DNA of 64,000 nt from NCED01 sp035493955 (GCA_035493955.1 DATJHI010000006.1:195228-259227), one strand, 5' to 3'. Positions 24,021 to 35,900 are shown, numbered from the stretch's first letter. The notes: generated from the sequence alone by a model not told the origin. Numbers and translations are program-made.

Positions 24021-24180
24021 GGCCAAGCCCCCATACGCGAGCCTTAAAACGGAGTGTCGTGGTTTTTGTTTCCGCGGGGCGGCCGCCCCCTCACGATCCC
24101 CTCGGCGGCGCTCTGTCTACGCTCCCGTCCACATCGTCAAAAACCCCCGCAACCCACTATTTTTCCTATCGGTTTTACCT

Positions 24181-25749
<1,569 letters not shown>

Positions 25750-25755
25750 GCGCTC

Positions 25756-27111
25756 TCAAGACCTTTCGAACAGGGCGATAAAGAAGCCGTCCGTGCCGGT
25801 GCGGTGCGGCGTCAGTTGAACCGTATGGCCACCCTCGGCCAGCTCCGCAAGCCGGGCGCGGCCCGCCTCGGTGAGGTCCGGCGTCGCGGCGGCGGCGGCG
25901 ATGGAGACCGGGCGGAACTCGGGCCGGGCGGCGGCGAAGGCTTCGGCCACCGCGTCGTTCTCGTCCGAGAGGATCGAGCAGGTGACATAGGCCAGGCGCC
26001 CGCCCGGTTTCACCAGGCCGCTGGCGCGGGTCAGGATGGCCAGCTGCAGGGCGGCCAGGCGCGCGACGTCGTCGGGCGTGAGGCGCCAGGCCCCCTCGGG
26101 GCGTCGCCGCCAGGTGCCGGAGCCGGAGCACGGCGCGTCGACCAGAACGAGGTCGGCGAGGCCGGCCAGGTCCTCGGTCCCCTGCCCGTCCTGACCGGTC
26201 AGGCGCAGCTCGGCCTTGGCCCCAGCCCGTTTGAGACGCTCGGGAATGGCGTCCAGCCGCCGTTTGTTGACGTCGCAGGCGACCAGTCGCCCCTTGTCCC
26301 CGGACGGCGGGCGGGGAACCTGATCCTCCTCGTCGTCCTGTAGGGATTGCCTCTGCATCTGCGCCGCCAGGGCCAGGGTCTTGCCCCCGCCGCCGGCGCA
26401 ATAGTCGACCACCAGCCAGCCGGGCCTGGCCCCGGCCAGGGCGGCGGCGATCTGGCTGCCCTCGTCCTGCACCTCGATCCAGCCGGTGGTGTAGGGGCGG
26501 GTCTTCTGGATGTCGGCGGCGAACTGGGGCGGCAGGCGAAGGCCCCGGGCCGACAGGGGCGATGGCTCGGCGTCGATGATCCCGTCGCGCTCAAGCAGGT
26601 TCAGGGCGCCCCTGAGCCCGCCGGCCAGACCGTTGACCCGCAGGTCCACCGGCGCCCGCGGCTGCACCAGGGCCTTGGCCTCCGCCATCCAGGTCTCGCC
26701 GAAGCGGGCCTCCAGGGCCCTCGCGATGAATTCCGGCACCCCGGCGGCCACCTCCGGCGGCGGCGCATCGGGCTCCACGTCCAGGCGCTTGCGCTCGGCC
26801 GAGGTCAGGGGCGGCGGCGCGTGGCCCTCGCCCGAGAACAGGGTGTCGATGTCCTCGACGGGCAATCGGTCGAGCTGGCGCAGGGCCCCCAGCACCAGGG
26901 CGCGGCCGTCCGGCGCCCCCATGGCCCAGGCGAGCTGGGCGCGGGCGCGCAGGCACTGGTAGGTGCGCTCGGCGATGGCCCGGCGGTCGCCGGACCCGGC
27001 GAACCGGTGCTTCTTGCCCCAGGCCTTCAGCACCTGGTCGGCGGGCGCCTTCTGGGCGGAGACGTCGTCCAGGACCTCGATGGCGGCGGCCAGCCGCGCG
27101 GAAGGGGTCAC
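25756..27111 (-). CDS. rsmB: 16S rRNA m5C methyltransferase RsmB-like
   Basis: 451 residues. An N-terminal NusB-like helical domain (about 1-130) precedes a Rossmann methyltransferase with SAM motif VVDYCAGGGGKTLALAAQMQ (about residues 233-252), the motif IV Cys in VDAPCSGSGTW and the catalytic Cys in YVTCSIL. It methylates cytosine in rRNA (position 967 in E. coli) or a related RNA. GTG 27111 overlaps the MAPEG stop (GTGA). An acidic insert (about residues 254-270, QSLQDDEEDQVPRPPSG) between motifs I and II is unusual. Confidence 0.85.
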   Translation of the reverse strand: MTPSARLAAAIEVLDDVSAQKAPADQVLKAWGKKHRFAGSGDRRAIAERTYQCLRARAQLAWAMGAPDGRALVLGALRQLDRLPVEDIDTLFSGEGHAPPPLTSAERKRLDVEPDAPPPEVAAGVPEFIARALEARFGETWMAEAKALVQPRAPVDLRVNGLAGGLRGALNLLERDGIIDAEPSPLSARGLRLPPQFAADIQKTRPYTTGWIEVQDEGSQIAAALAGARPGWLVVDYCAGGGGKTLALAAQMQRQSLQDDEEDQVPRPPSGDKGRLVACDVNKRRLDAIPERLKRAGAKAELRLTGQDGQGTEDLAGLADLVLVDAPCSGSGTWRRRPEGAWRLTPDDVARLAALQLAILTRASGLVKPGGRLAYVTCSILSDENDAVAEAFAAARPEFRPVSIAAAAATPDLTEAGRARLAELAEGGHTVQLTPHRTGTDGFFIALFERS

Positions 27112-27506
27112 GCGATCCCGATCAGGCGCGCCAGAATGAGCAGGAGCCCGACCAGGGCCACGCCCCAGGCGATGGACCGGACGACGGGGACGCCGAGGGC
27201 GTAGAGCGGCACATAGACGAGGCGCCCGGCCAGATAGAGCCCCGCCCCAAGGGTGGTCTGTCCGCCCTCCTTGCCGGCCACGTGGGCCATCAGCACCGCG
27301 GCGATGAACAGGGGCAGGGTCTCGAACAGATTGGCCTGGGCCCGCACCAGCCGGCCCGCCACCGGGTTCAGCGGCGGCAGGACCTCGTCGCGAGGACCGG
27401 TGTTCCAAGCCGCCCCGTACTGCCGCGTCCGCGCGCCGGCGGCGGCGAAGATCTGGACGAGGGCCAGGACCAGCGTCCAGGTCAGCAGCGTCAGTTCGGG
27501 GGTCAT
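27108..27506 (-). CDS. MAPEG family membrane protein
   Basis: A 132-residue protein with four predicted membrane helices. The loop YGAAWNTGPRDEVLPPLNPV and the segment RLVRAQANLFETLPLFIAAV carry the E-x-x-x-x-x-N and R-x-x-N-x-x-E-type signatures of the MAPEG superfamily (membrane-bound glutathione transferases/peroxidases). Bacterial members of this short type are poorly characterised. It overlaps rsmB by 4 bases and follows guaB on the same strand. Confidence 0.85.
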   Translation of the reverse strand: MTPELTLLTWTLVLALVQIFAAAGARTRQYGAAWNTGPRDEVLPPLNPVAGRLVRAQANLFETLPLFIAAVLMAHVAGKEGGQTTLGAGLYLAGRLVYVPLYALGVPVVRSIAWGVALVGLLLILARLIGIA

Positions 27507-27563
27507 GATGTTTTCCTTTATCGCCTTCCTTCCGAACCGTTCCCACGGCGACGGGGGGCTCTC

Positions 27564-29027
27564 CTATCCCGTGGTCGGGTAGTTCGGCGCCTCGCGGGTG
27601 ATCATGACGTCGTGGACATGGCTCTCCCGCAGGCCTGCGCCGGTGATGCGGATGAAGCGGGCCCTGGACTGGAATTCGGCGATGTCGGGGGCGCCGACAT
27701 AGCCCATGGCGGCGCGCAGCCCGCCCACCAACTGGTGCAGGATCGCACCGATCGGTCCCTTGAACGGAACCTGGCCCTCGATGCCCTCGGGCACCAGCTT
27801 GAGGGTGTCGGCCACCTCCTTCTGGAAGTAGCGGTCGGCAGACCCCTGCTGCATGGCCCCCACCGAACCCATGCCGCGGTAGGCCTTGTAGGAGCGGCCC
27901 TGGTACAGGAACACCTCCCCGGGCGCCTCCTCGGTGCCGGCGAACATCGAGCCCATCATGGCCACGCTGGCCCCGGCGGCGATGGCCTTGGCCAGGTCGC
28001 CGGAGAACTGGATGCCCCCGTCGGCGATGATTGGCGTCCCGCTGTCGCGGGCGGCGCGGACGGCCTCGCCGATGGCGGTGAGCTGGGGGACGCCGACGCC
28101 GGCGACGATGCGGGTGGTGCAGATCGAGCCCGGGCCGATGCCGACCTTGATGGCGTCGGCGCCGGCGTCGATCAGGGTTCTGGCCCCATCGTAGGTGGCG
28201 ACATTGCCGGCGATGACCTGGACGCGGTTGCTTTCGCGCTTCAGCCGCTCGACGGCGCGGGAGACCTGGCCCGAATGGCCGTGGGCGGTGTCGATCACCA
28301 CCACGTCCACGCCGGCCTCGACCAGGGCCATGGAGCGCTCGAACCCGGCGTCGCCGACGGTCGAGGCGGCCCCGACGCGCAGGCGTCCACGGTCGTCCTT
28401 GGCGGCCAGGGGATAGGCCTCAGCCTTCTCCATGTCCTTGACGGTGACCAGGCCGACGGCGCGGTAGGCGTCGTCGACCACGATCAGCCGCTCGATGCGG
28501 CGGTGCTGCAGCAGGGAGCGGGCCTCGGCCTGGGTCACGCCTTCGCGCACCGTCGCCAGTTCGCCGCGGGTCATCAGGGCCGAGGCCGGGGTCTCCGGAT
28601 CGGTCTCGAAGCGCACGTCGCGGTTGGTCAGGATGCCGACCAGCTTGCCGGTGCCGCGCTCGACCACCGGGAAACCGGAGATGTTGCGCTGGGCCTTGAT
28701 CTGGCGGACCTCGGCCAGCTTGGTGTCCGGGTGGATGGTGATCGGATTGATCACCATGCCGCTCTCGTAACGCTTCACTTCGCGAACCTGGTCGGCCTGC
28801 TGCTCCACCGTCAGGTTGCGGTGGACCACGCCGAGTCCCCCCGCCTGAGCCAGGGCGATCGCGAGCCTGGACTCGGTGACGGTGTCCATCGCCGAGGACA
28901 GGATCGGGATGTTCAGACCGATCTCACGCGTCAGCCGCGTCGAGGTGTCCACCTGGGTCGGCATGACCTCGGACGGACCGGGTTCGAGCAAAACGTCGTC
29001 GAAGGTGAGCCCTTCGCGAATCTCCAT
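27564..29027 (-). CDS. guaB: IMP dehydrogenase
   Basis: A 487-residue enzyme oxidising IMP to XMP with NAD+, the first GMP-specific step. The TIM barrel starts LTFDDVLLEPGPSEVMP. Two CBS domains are inserted at about residues 95-205. The catalytic Cys is in GIGPGSICTTRIVAGVG (about 296-312), and MGSMFAGTEEAPGEVFLYQG follows. ATG 29027 is chosen because GGAGG lies 6 bases upstream and family proteins begin here; the 28-codon extension to 29111 is spurious. Confidence 0.96.
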   Translation of the reverse strand: MEIREGLTFDDVLLEPGPSEVMPTQVDTSTRLTREIGLNIPILSSAMDTVTESRLAIALAQAGGLGVVHRNLTVEQQADQVREVKRYESGMVINPITIHPDTKLAEVRQIKAQRNISGFPVVERGTGKLVGILTNRDVRFETDPETPASALMTRGELATVREGVTQAEARSLLQHRRIERLIVVDDAYRAVGLVTVKDMEKAEAYPLAAKDDRGRLRVGAASTVGDAGFERSMALVEAGVDVVVIDTAHGHSGQVSRAVERLKRESNRVQVIAGNVATYDGARTLIDAGADAIKVGIGPGSICTTRIVAGVGVPQLTAIGEAVRAARDSGTPIIADGGIQFSGDLAKAIAAGASVAMMGSMFAGTEEAPGEVFLYQGRSYKAYRGMGSVGAMQQGSADRYFQKEVADTLKLVPEGIEGQVPFKGPIGAILHQLVGGLRAAMGYVGAPDIAEFQSRARFIRITGAGLRESHVHDVMITREAPNYPTTG

Positions 29028-29117
29028 CAGGAGCCTCCATTTTGCGGGGGCGGTATACCGACGGATGGGAGCGAGGGGAAGGGTCTTGCAGCCCCTGCAC
29101 GCGATGAGCAACCCGCC

Positions 29118-29948
29118 TCAGCGATCTTCCGGCGCGACCGCCGCGACCGCCAGGGTCCCGCGCGCCGCCTGGATCGAGGCCAGGGCGACATCCGCGTCCG
29201 TCTCCGGCGCCAGCCGGACCTGGAACTCCATGCCGCCGGCCTCGGTGGGGAAGAAGGCCTCCACCGCATAGCCGAACCATCCCAGGGCCAGCATCCCCTC
29301 CAGGGTGTCGAGGAAGGAGGCCGGGGTGAACACCCAGCAGTGGCTGTCGACGTAACGGCCGTCCGCCATCATCGCCTGCACGGTGGCGAAGGTGGTGTGG
29401 AGTTTGGCCGGGACCGGCTTCAGGGTCCGCGTCCGGTCGGCGGCCCAGGCTTCGGCGGCGGCGTTGGGCCGGGTCAGGGCGTAGCTGTCGAACACCTGGC
29501 GGATCGACGGGCGGCGGTAGCCCAGCAGGTGCGCCTCCACCACCTCGCCCAGGGTGCTGGTCGGGCGCAGGAGGTCGAAGGTGAAGCGGCGGTCGGGCAC
29601 CGCCAGGCCCAGCACGCCGCCAGGCTTCAGCACCTCGCGGATCTCGGCCAACCAGCCGGCCAGGTCCGGGGCGTGCTCGATCACATGGCTGGCCACCACA
29701 TAGTCGACCGGTCCGGGGACCACGTCGGCCAGGCGCCGGTCGCCCCAGGCGACGTCCACCTCGTGCATGTCGCAGGCCGCCACCATGGTCTTGGTCCAGG
29801 CCGCGCGTATCTCCTCGGTGGTGGCGTAATCGACATAGAGGACGTCGCCCGCGCCCTTGGCCACCAGCGGCGCATGGCATGGCCCGATCTCCAGGCCCTT
29901 GAGCGCGGCCGGATCGCGGTCCCCGAGCAGGCGGACGAGCCGTTCCAT
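29118..29948 (-). CDS. Class I SAM-dependent methyltransferase
   Basis: A 276-residue methyltransferase (Methyltransf_11-like) with GLEIGPCHAPLV (motif I region, about residues 20-31), VLYVDYATTEEIR and DYVVASHVIEHAPDLAGWLA (about 83-102), then LKPGGVLGLAVPDRRFTFDL. This type often methylates small molecules or sugar-linked intermediates; the substrate is not deducible. It lies 4 bases downstream of rlmE and 90 bases upstream of guaB, within the co-oriented run. Confidence 0.8.
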   Translation of the reverse strand: MERLVRLLGDRDPAALKGLEIGPCHAPLVAKGAGDVLYVDYATTEEIRAAWTKTMVAACDMHEVDVAWGDRRLADVVPGPVDYVVASHVIEHAPDLAGWLAEIREVLKPGGVLGLAVPDRRFTFDLLRPTSTLGEVVEAHLLGYRRPSIRQVFDSYALTRPNAAAEAWAADRTRTLKPVPAKLHTTFATVQAMMADGRYVDSHCWVFTPASFLDTLEGMLALGWFGYAVEAFFPTEAGGMEFQVRLAPETDADVALASIQAARGTLAVAAVAPEDR

Positions 29949-29952
29949 CGGT

Positions 29953-30663
29953 TCAGCCGCGCGGCCTCAGGCCCGTGGCCACCAGATAGACCTCCGAGCT
30001 CTGCTGGCGGCTGGCCTTGGGCTTGACGTGCTTGACCTCGGTGAAGGCGGCTTTGAGGGTCCGCAGCACCTCGGCGGTCTCGCCTCCCTGGAAGGCCTTG
30101 GTGATGAAGGTTCCGCCGGGCTTCAGCACCTCGATGGCGAAGTCGGCCGCCGCCTCGATCAGCATGACGATGCGCAGGTGGTCGGTCTGGCGGTGGCCGA
30201 CGGTGTTGGGAGCCATGTCCGACATGACGATGTCGGGGGGCCCGCCCAGAGCCTCGATCAGGCGCGGCCCCATGTTCGGATCGGTGAAGTCGCCGAGCAG
30301 GATCTCCACCCCGGAAACCGGATCCACCTCCAAAAGGTCCACCCCGACCACGGCGGCCGCTCCGCGCTGGACCGCCACCTGCAGCCATCCCCCCGGCGCG
30401 CAGCCCAGGTCGACGATGCGGGCTCCCCGGCGGATCAGGTGATAGCGGTCGTCGATCTCAGACAGCTTGAAGGCGGCGCGGCTGCGATAGCCCTTGGCCT
30501 TGGCCGCCTTGACGTAGGGATCGTTGAGCTGGCGCTCCAGCCACTGCTGGGACGACAGGGTGCGGTCCTCGGCGGTCTTCAGCCGCTGGCCCATGCTGCG
30601 TCCGGCCTCCTCGCCGCCAGTGGGGCGGCGGACCATGCGGCGGCGGGGTTCTTCGTCGCTCAT
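29953..30663 (-). CDS. rlmE: 23S rRNA 2'-O-ribose U2552 methyltransferase RlmE
   Basis: A 236-residue FtsJ/RlmE enzyme. The K-D-K-E tetrad is seen as Lys in RAAFKLSEID, Asp in VMSDMAPNTVG, Lys in FITKAFQGGE and Glu in SSEVYLVATG; the SAM loop is VDLGCAPGGWLQ (about residues 85-96). It modifies the A loop of the large ribosomal subunit. The basic, Arg-rich first 40 residues are longer than in E. coli. Start ATG 30663 overlaps the ppx stop by 4 bases (ATGA). Confidence 0.95.
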   Translation of the reverse strand: MSDEEPRRRMVRRPTGGEEAGRSMGQRLKTAEDRTLSSQQWLERQLNDPYVKAAKAKGYRSRAAFKLSEIDDRYHLIRRGARIVDLGCAPGGWLQVAVQRGAAAVVGVDLLEVDPVSGVEILLGDFTDPNMGPRLIEALGGPPDIVMSDMAPNTVGHRQTDHLRIVMLIEAAADFAIEVLKPGGTFITKAFQGGETAEVLRTLKAAFTEVKHVKPKASRQQSSEVYLVATGLRPRG

Positions 30664-31799
30664 TCGGCGGCCTGGATCTGACGGGTTGCGGCGCGAGAGC
30701 CGCCGCCGCGACGGCGACGCCTGGAGCCGCGCCCGTTCCGCTCGGCCATCAGGGTGAGCAGCAGGCCCTCGCGCAGACCGCGATCGGCCACCCGCACGCG
30801 CGAACAGGGCCAGAGCTCCTGCACCGCCTGCAGGATGGCGGCCCCTGCCAGCACCAGGTCGGCCCGCTCGGGACCGATGCAGGGCTCGGCCGCCCGGCCC
30901 GCCGCGGTCAGGGTCAAAAGGTGGTCGGCGGCGGCCTCGCAGTCGGCGCGACCCAGCCACAGGCCGTCTATGCGCGACCGCTCATAACGCTTCAGCCCCA
31001 GATGCATGCCCGCCAGGCTGGTGATCGCCCCGGAAGTGCCGACCAGATGGGCGCGGCCCTCGGCGAAGGCCGGGCGGAAGGAATCGGCGCGGTCGAAGGG
31101 CTCGATATGTTCGCGCACGTGATCGACCATGGCCCGGAACCAGGCCGCGTCGGGGACGCTCGCCTCCGGGAAGCGTTCGGCCAGGGTGACCACGCCGAGG
31201 GGGATGGACAGCCAGGCCCGGATCGGCAGCCGGTGCGGCGGGGTGGGCCTGGGACCCGGATCCAGGCTGGCGTCGCGCAGGTCGACCCAGGACAGCTCCG
31301 TCGAGCCGCCGCCCACGTCCACCACCAGGGCGGCGTCGGCGGCGCGATCCAGCAGGGTGACGCAGCCGGCCACCGACAGCTGGGCCTCCTCCCGCGGACT
31401 GATGATCCGCAGTTTCAGCCCGGTCTCGGCCTCGACCTTCTCGACGAACTCGGCCCCGTTCTCGGCCGAGCGGCAGGCCTGGGTGGCCACCGCCCGCACC
31501 CGCAGGGCCCGGCGGCGCTGGATCTTCTCGGCGCAGATCTTCAGGGCGGCCAGAGTCCGGTCCATGGCCGCCGGATCGAGCCGGCCGGTCCGCGACAGGC
31601 CATCGCCCAAACGGACGATACGCGAAAAGGCCTCGACCACGCGGAAGCCTTGGCCGGAGGGGCTGGCGATAAGCAGGCGGCAATTGTTGGTGCCGAGATC
31701 GAGGGCGGCGTAGCAGGGGGAGGGCCCCTCCCCCCGCGGCTCCCCTTGGGCGCAACCCGGCCGAAGGCGGTCGGGCGGCGGCGCCTGCGTCTCGCTCAT
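30660..31799 (-). CDS. Exopolyphosphatase / guanosine pentaphosphate phosphatase (Ppx/GppA)
   Basis: A 379-residue ASKHA-fold phosphatase: phosphate 1 motif ALDLGTNNCRLLIA (about residues 32-45), phosphate 2 motif VVDVGGGSTELSW (about 157-169) and VGTSGAITSLAGMHL (about 251-265). It hydrolyses polyphosphate or pppGpp. It lacks the C-terminal HD domain of long Ppx forms and ends in an Arg-rich tail. It heads the run with rlmE and is divergent from hspQ. Ppx versus GppA cannot be decided. Confidence 0.88.
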   Translation of the reverse strand: MSETQAPPPDRLRPGCAQGEPRGEGPSPCYAALDLGTNNCRLLIASPSGQGFRVVEAFSRIVRLGDGLSRTGRLDPAAMDRTLAALKICAEKIQRRRALRVRAVATQACRSAENGAEFVEKVEAETGLKLRIISPREEAQLSVAGCVTLLDRAADAALVVDVGGGSTELSWVDLRDASLDPGPRPTPPHRLPIRAWLSIPLGVVTLAERFPEASVPDAAWFRAMVDHVREHIEPFDRADSFRPAFAEGRAHLVGTSGAITSLAGMHLGLKRYERSRIDGLWLGRADCEAAADHLLTLTAAGRAAEPCIGPERADLVLAGAAILQAVQELWPCSRVRVADRGLREGLLLTLMAERNGRGSRRRRRGGGSRAATRQIQAAE

Positions 31800-31980
31800 G
31801 GACCCCCGCTCCTGCAGGCGCCTGGAAAAGCAGCGAACGGCCGCCTTCTACGCTCAGGTTTCACATCCAAGGGTAGCAAGCCGATTCCAGCTTGCGAACC
31901 CCGCTTCGATCAAGCTGTCCGGACTGCGACCATGCTGTTCATCGCCGGATCAGCTGGGATAGGGCATTCTGGTGCTTGTC

Positions 31981-32310
31981 ATGGACATGCGACTCGCCAA
32001 GTTCTGCATCGGCCAAGTGGTCAAGCACCGGCTGTTCCCGTTCCGGGGCGTGATCTTCGACGTCGACCCGGAGTTCTCCAACACCGAGGAATGGTGGGCC
32101 TCGATCCCGGAAGAGGTCCGCCCCCGGCGCGACCAGCCGTTCTACCATCTGCTCGCCGAGAACGATCGCAGCTGCTACGTCGCCTATGTCTCGGAGCAGA
32201 ACCTCTTGCCCGACGAGACCGGCCAGCCGGTCGGCCATCCCCAGGCCGCGCAGATGTTCGACGCCTTCCAGAACGGCGCCTACCGCCTGAAGCCGCAAAT
32301 CAGCCACTGA
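31981..32310 (+). CDS. hspQ: Heat shock protein HspQ
   Basis: A 109-residue YccV/HspQ-type protein: KFCIGQVVKHRLFPFRGVIF, then DVDPEFSNTEEWW, FYHLLAENDRSCYVAYVSEQ and NLLPDETGQPVGHP, all highly typical. In enterobacteria it binds hemimethylated DNA and acts as a Lon specificity factor. ATG 31981 is chosen; GTG 31972 and ATG 31987 are close alternatives. I saw no convincing RpoH-type promoter in the 180-base divergent gap. Confidence 0.92.
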   Translation: MDMRLAKFCIGQVVKHRLFPFRGVIFDVDPEFSNTEEWWASIPEEVRPRRDQPFYHLLAENDRSCYVAYVSEQNLLPDETGQPVGHPQAAQMFDAFQNGAYRLKPQISH

Positions 32311-32326
32311 GACCTGCGCGGCGGAG

Positions 32327-32929
32327 CTAAGATACCTCGTCAAGCAGCGAGGCGGCGGCGATCACCGTACAATATTCGCCGTCCAGGTTGGCGAGCGACA
32401 TGGCGTGCACCTCCTCAGCGCTCCTTGCCGTGCCGTCCCAATCAATTCGGCCGAAGGTAAAGCAACCGTCCGCGACCAGATAGGTGGAGAACCCGAGGTT
32501 GCCCGCCATCCGGACGGTGGACTCAACCGAGTTGTTGGTGACGACCCCGACGACGACAAGGGCGCCATGACCAGCTGTCCGAAGCCGGCTCTCGAGTTCG
32601 GTGCCGATGAAAGCACTATTGGTGCGTTTCGGAATGATCGGTTCGCCGGGCAGCGGCGCGACCTCCGGCTTGAAATCGTTTCCGGATTGACCGGGACGGT
32701 AGTGGGATCGCGGTTCGGTGGAATCGTGCCGAACATGCCAGATCGGCCATCCCATTCGCCGCCAGCGGGCCAGCAACAGCGCGATCCTTTGCTCAGCGGA
32801 GGGATTGTTGCGCATCCCCCAGCTTGGGTGATCGATCGCCTTTTGGACGTCGATGACCAGAAGAACGGATCCGGGCGGAGGGCCTGGGGCGCGCACTTGG
32901 CAAGCTTCGCCGCAAAGAGCGCCCTTCAC
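32327..32929 (-). CDS. Isochorismatase-fold hydrolase with Ser at the nucleophile position
   Basis: A 200-residue isochorismatase-like (cysteine hydrolase) protein. The catalytic Asp is in VLLVIDVQKAI (about residues 22-32), the Lys in IIPKRTNSAFIGTEL, and the cis-peptide loop is GVVTNNSVESTVRMAG. In most relatives this last loop reads T-N-x-C-V-E, with Cys as nucleophile; here it is Ser. It may be a non-cysteine (isochorismatase-type) hydrolase or inactive. Convergent with hspQ. Substrate unknown. Confidence 0.78.
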   Translation of the reverse strand: MKGALCGEACQVRAPGPPPGSVLLVIDVQKAIDHPSWGMRNNPSAEQRIALLLARWRRMGWPIWHVRHDSTEPRSHYRPGQSGNDFKPEVAPLPGEPIIPKRTNSAFIGTELESRLRTAGHGALVVVGVVTNNSVESTVRMAGNLGFSTYLVADGCFTFGRIDWDGTARSAEEVHAMSLANLDGEYCTVIAAASLLDEVS

Positions 32930-32964
32930 AAGCAGGACGTAAGCGCGGGCCGCCTAGCGCGTCC

Positions 32965-35900
32965 TCAGTAATTATGTCGGAACCGGACCGACAGCCCCGC
33001 TTCCCCTTGCGTCCCCACGGTGGAGACGATGGAGAAGTTGTGACGCACGCGCCACTCCAGCTGGGCCGAGGAGACCGCCGCGGCGGTGCGGCTGGCGGCC
33101 TGGGTGGAGGAGGTGGTGCGCCCGGCGCCGCCGGTGATCACCAGATAGAGGTCGCGGGTCAGGTACTTGCCTCCTGAGATCGTGGTCGCCGACCCGGCCG
33201 ATCCGCCGCTCACCGCCAGGCTGTCCAGGCGGGCGAACTGGCGCAGGTTGCCCAGCACGTCCAGCCCGCCGCCGGTGGCGAGGCCGGAAATCGCCGAGGC
33301 GAGTTGGGCCGCCTCCAGCGGGGTCAGTTGCGAAGCCGAGCGGCCGAACAGCACCTGCGACAACACCTCGTCCTGGGGCAGCACCGGCGTGGACGAGAGC
33401 GCGATCTCCGGGCGGGCGGCGGTGCCGGTTATGCGGACGATGGCGTGCAGGGTCGGATCGTCCCGGGACGCGGTGAGGTCGAGGCGGATCTGCTCAGGAT
33501 GCGATCCCAGCCGGATCGAGCCGCTCTCGTCAAACTCGAAGCGCTTGCCGGCGAACTGGTACTCGCCGCGCACGACGCGGGCGACTCCGGTCAGTTCCGG
33601 CGCCGCGGTGGTGCCGACGACGTGGGCGTCCACCGACATCTCCGCATCGAGGCCGTTGCCCTTGATGAACACCCCGCGGGCGGCCTTGATGGTCACGTCG
33701 AGAAGGATCTGCGGACCTCCGGGATCGCGGCGGGTCAGGTCGGCCTTGCCGTCCTCGCCCAGGCGGTTGATCTCCACCACCTCCAGCGGCACCACCCCGG
33801 TCGGAACCGGGGGCTTGGCGGTGATGTCCGCGCGGTCGATGGTCAGGGCCCCGGCGAGGCGGGCCTTGCCGGCGGCGTCGCGGGTGACCGTGACCTGGCC
33901 CGAGGCGCTGGCGCGGGCGAGATCGTTGTCGAGCAGGCGGAACCTCTGCAGCGCCAGGCTGAAGGTGGACGCGCCGTCGTCGGCCAGGCTGACCTTGCCG
34001 GACCCCGAGAGCCGGCCGCCCTGGCCGTCGTCCCCGGCGAAGCGCTGGATGTTCATCCCGGCCCGGTCGAAGCTGGCCTGGGCGGCGAGGTTCCTCAGGT
34101 CGAGGCCCGTGCCCACGTCCTGGAACCGCCCCCCCTCGATCGAGGCCTGTCCCGTGGGCCGCAGGCTATTCAGGTCCCCGGCCAAGGTCGCGTGGACGGC
34201 GCCGCGGCCCGACAGGGTGCGGGCGCTGCCGGCGAACAGGTCCCATAGGGGCCTCAGCTCCCCCTCCGCGTCGAAGGCGCCGGCGACCGGACGGTCGCGC
34301 ACCAGGGCGACACGGAAGGGCGCGGCGCTCGCTGCGGCCGGAACGTCGAGGTCCAGCTTGGCGGCCAGGCCCTGCGGGTTGGCGGCGGTGGCGGCGATCT
34401 TGACCCGGTCGCCGGCAAGGTCGGCGTGGACCTTGGCCGACAGGGCCACGTCCGCGGGGGCGTCCCGGTCGCGACCGCCCTCGATGGCGGCGTCCAAGCT
34501 CCCGTTCAGGCGTTCGCCGCGGCCGGCCAGGGTCAGGGCGCCGCTGAGCTTTCCCATATAGGCGTTGGCGAAACCGGCCAGCTCCACCCCGGTGACGTTG
34601 GCATGGGCGTCCAGCGCCGGACCGGCCTGCCGTGCGTCAAGGTCGGCCCGTCCGGTCCCCACCGCCATCCGAATCCGCACCGTGCTTTCCGCCGGCCCGG
34701 CGCGGAGGACCAGGGGCTCCAGCGTACGCAGGTCGGCCTGGCGGACCCGGCCGGTTCCGTTGAGGCTGACCTGGCGGACCATGGCCGCGCCGGCCCCCGT
34801 CTGGGTCAGGACGCCCTCGCCGCCGAAACGCCAGGCGAAGGGCTGGTCGGCGTCGGCGGAAACCTGGAACGGCAACTTGGCGAAGGGACCGTCGGCGCGC
34901 AGGCGCAGGGTCTTCAACCCGCCGGCGACGCCGGGAAGCTGCAGGTTCTGGCCATCGAGGGACAGCTGGGCGGCCGCCCCGCCCGGCCGGTCCTGGATCC
35001 TGACCGTTCCGGCCAGCTTTCCCGACGCCAGCACCGCGCCGGGTCCGACCGCCAGGGTCAGGTCGGCGGTGGACGGCGCTCCATCGCGCAAGGACAGCGC
35101 TCCCGACGCCTTCACCCCGCCCGCGTCGGCGGCCACCTCGGTCAGGTCCACGCCGTTGGCGGAGAAACGGAAATGAGCCGCCGCCTTGGCCTGGCCCCAT
35201 TCGCTGGGGCCGGAGACGACGACTTGGCCGTTCAAGCCGCCCTCGGAGACGAACTGCAGCGCCAGATGCGCCGGCTTGATCACCAGCCGACCGACCGCCA
35301 GGGAGGGCAGGTCGGCGGCGAGGTCGACGACGGGGGCGACAAAGCGGCCCGTGACCTTGCCGGTTCCGGCCGCCTCGCCGGCGATCTCCACCGGCCCGGC
35401 GGCGAAGGGACCCTTGGCGCGCCAGTCGACGTCCAGGGCGACCACCGCCTTGGGGTCGACTGTCCCGCGGACGCTCGCCTGCATCGCCTCGCCGGTGATC
35501 TGCGAGCGGGCGAGGCTGAGCCCCTCCGCCCCGAAGGCGGCGTCGGCGTTGAATTTCGGGGCGGCGCCCAGCAGGCGGTCGACTTCGGCGTAGCCGGTGG
35601 CGAAGCCCTCGCCGTGGGCGTCGGCGCTGATCTTCCACGGTTCCTTGCCCGCCTGGCTGGCGGTCCAGCCCGCGCGGACCAGACCCTTGGCGCCCGGATG
35701 CGCCCGCTCGAGCCTGGACAGGACCAGGTCGCCCTTGAGGGACAACCGCCCGAGGATGGAGCGGTCGCCCGCGGCCTTGACGGCGAGGCCGGCCCCGTCG
35801 ACGCCCAGGTCGCGGATCATGATCCGGCCGCCGGGCAGGCGTGACAGGTCCAGCCTGATCCGCGGCGCGGGGCCGAACAGGGTCGGCATCAGGCCCTCCC

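Noticed and set aside
24076..24091. GGGGCGGCCGCCCC palindrome between guaA and egtB as a terminator
   Set aside because: No T tract on either side and almost no loop; chance palindromes are frequent at this GC content.
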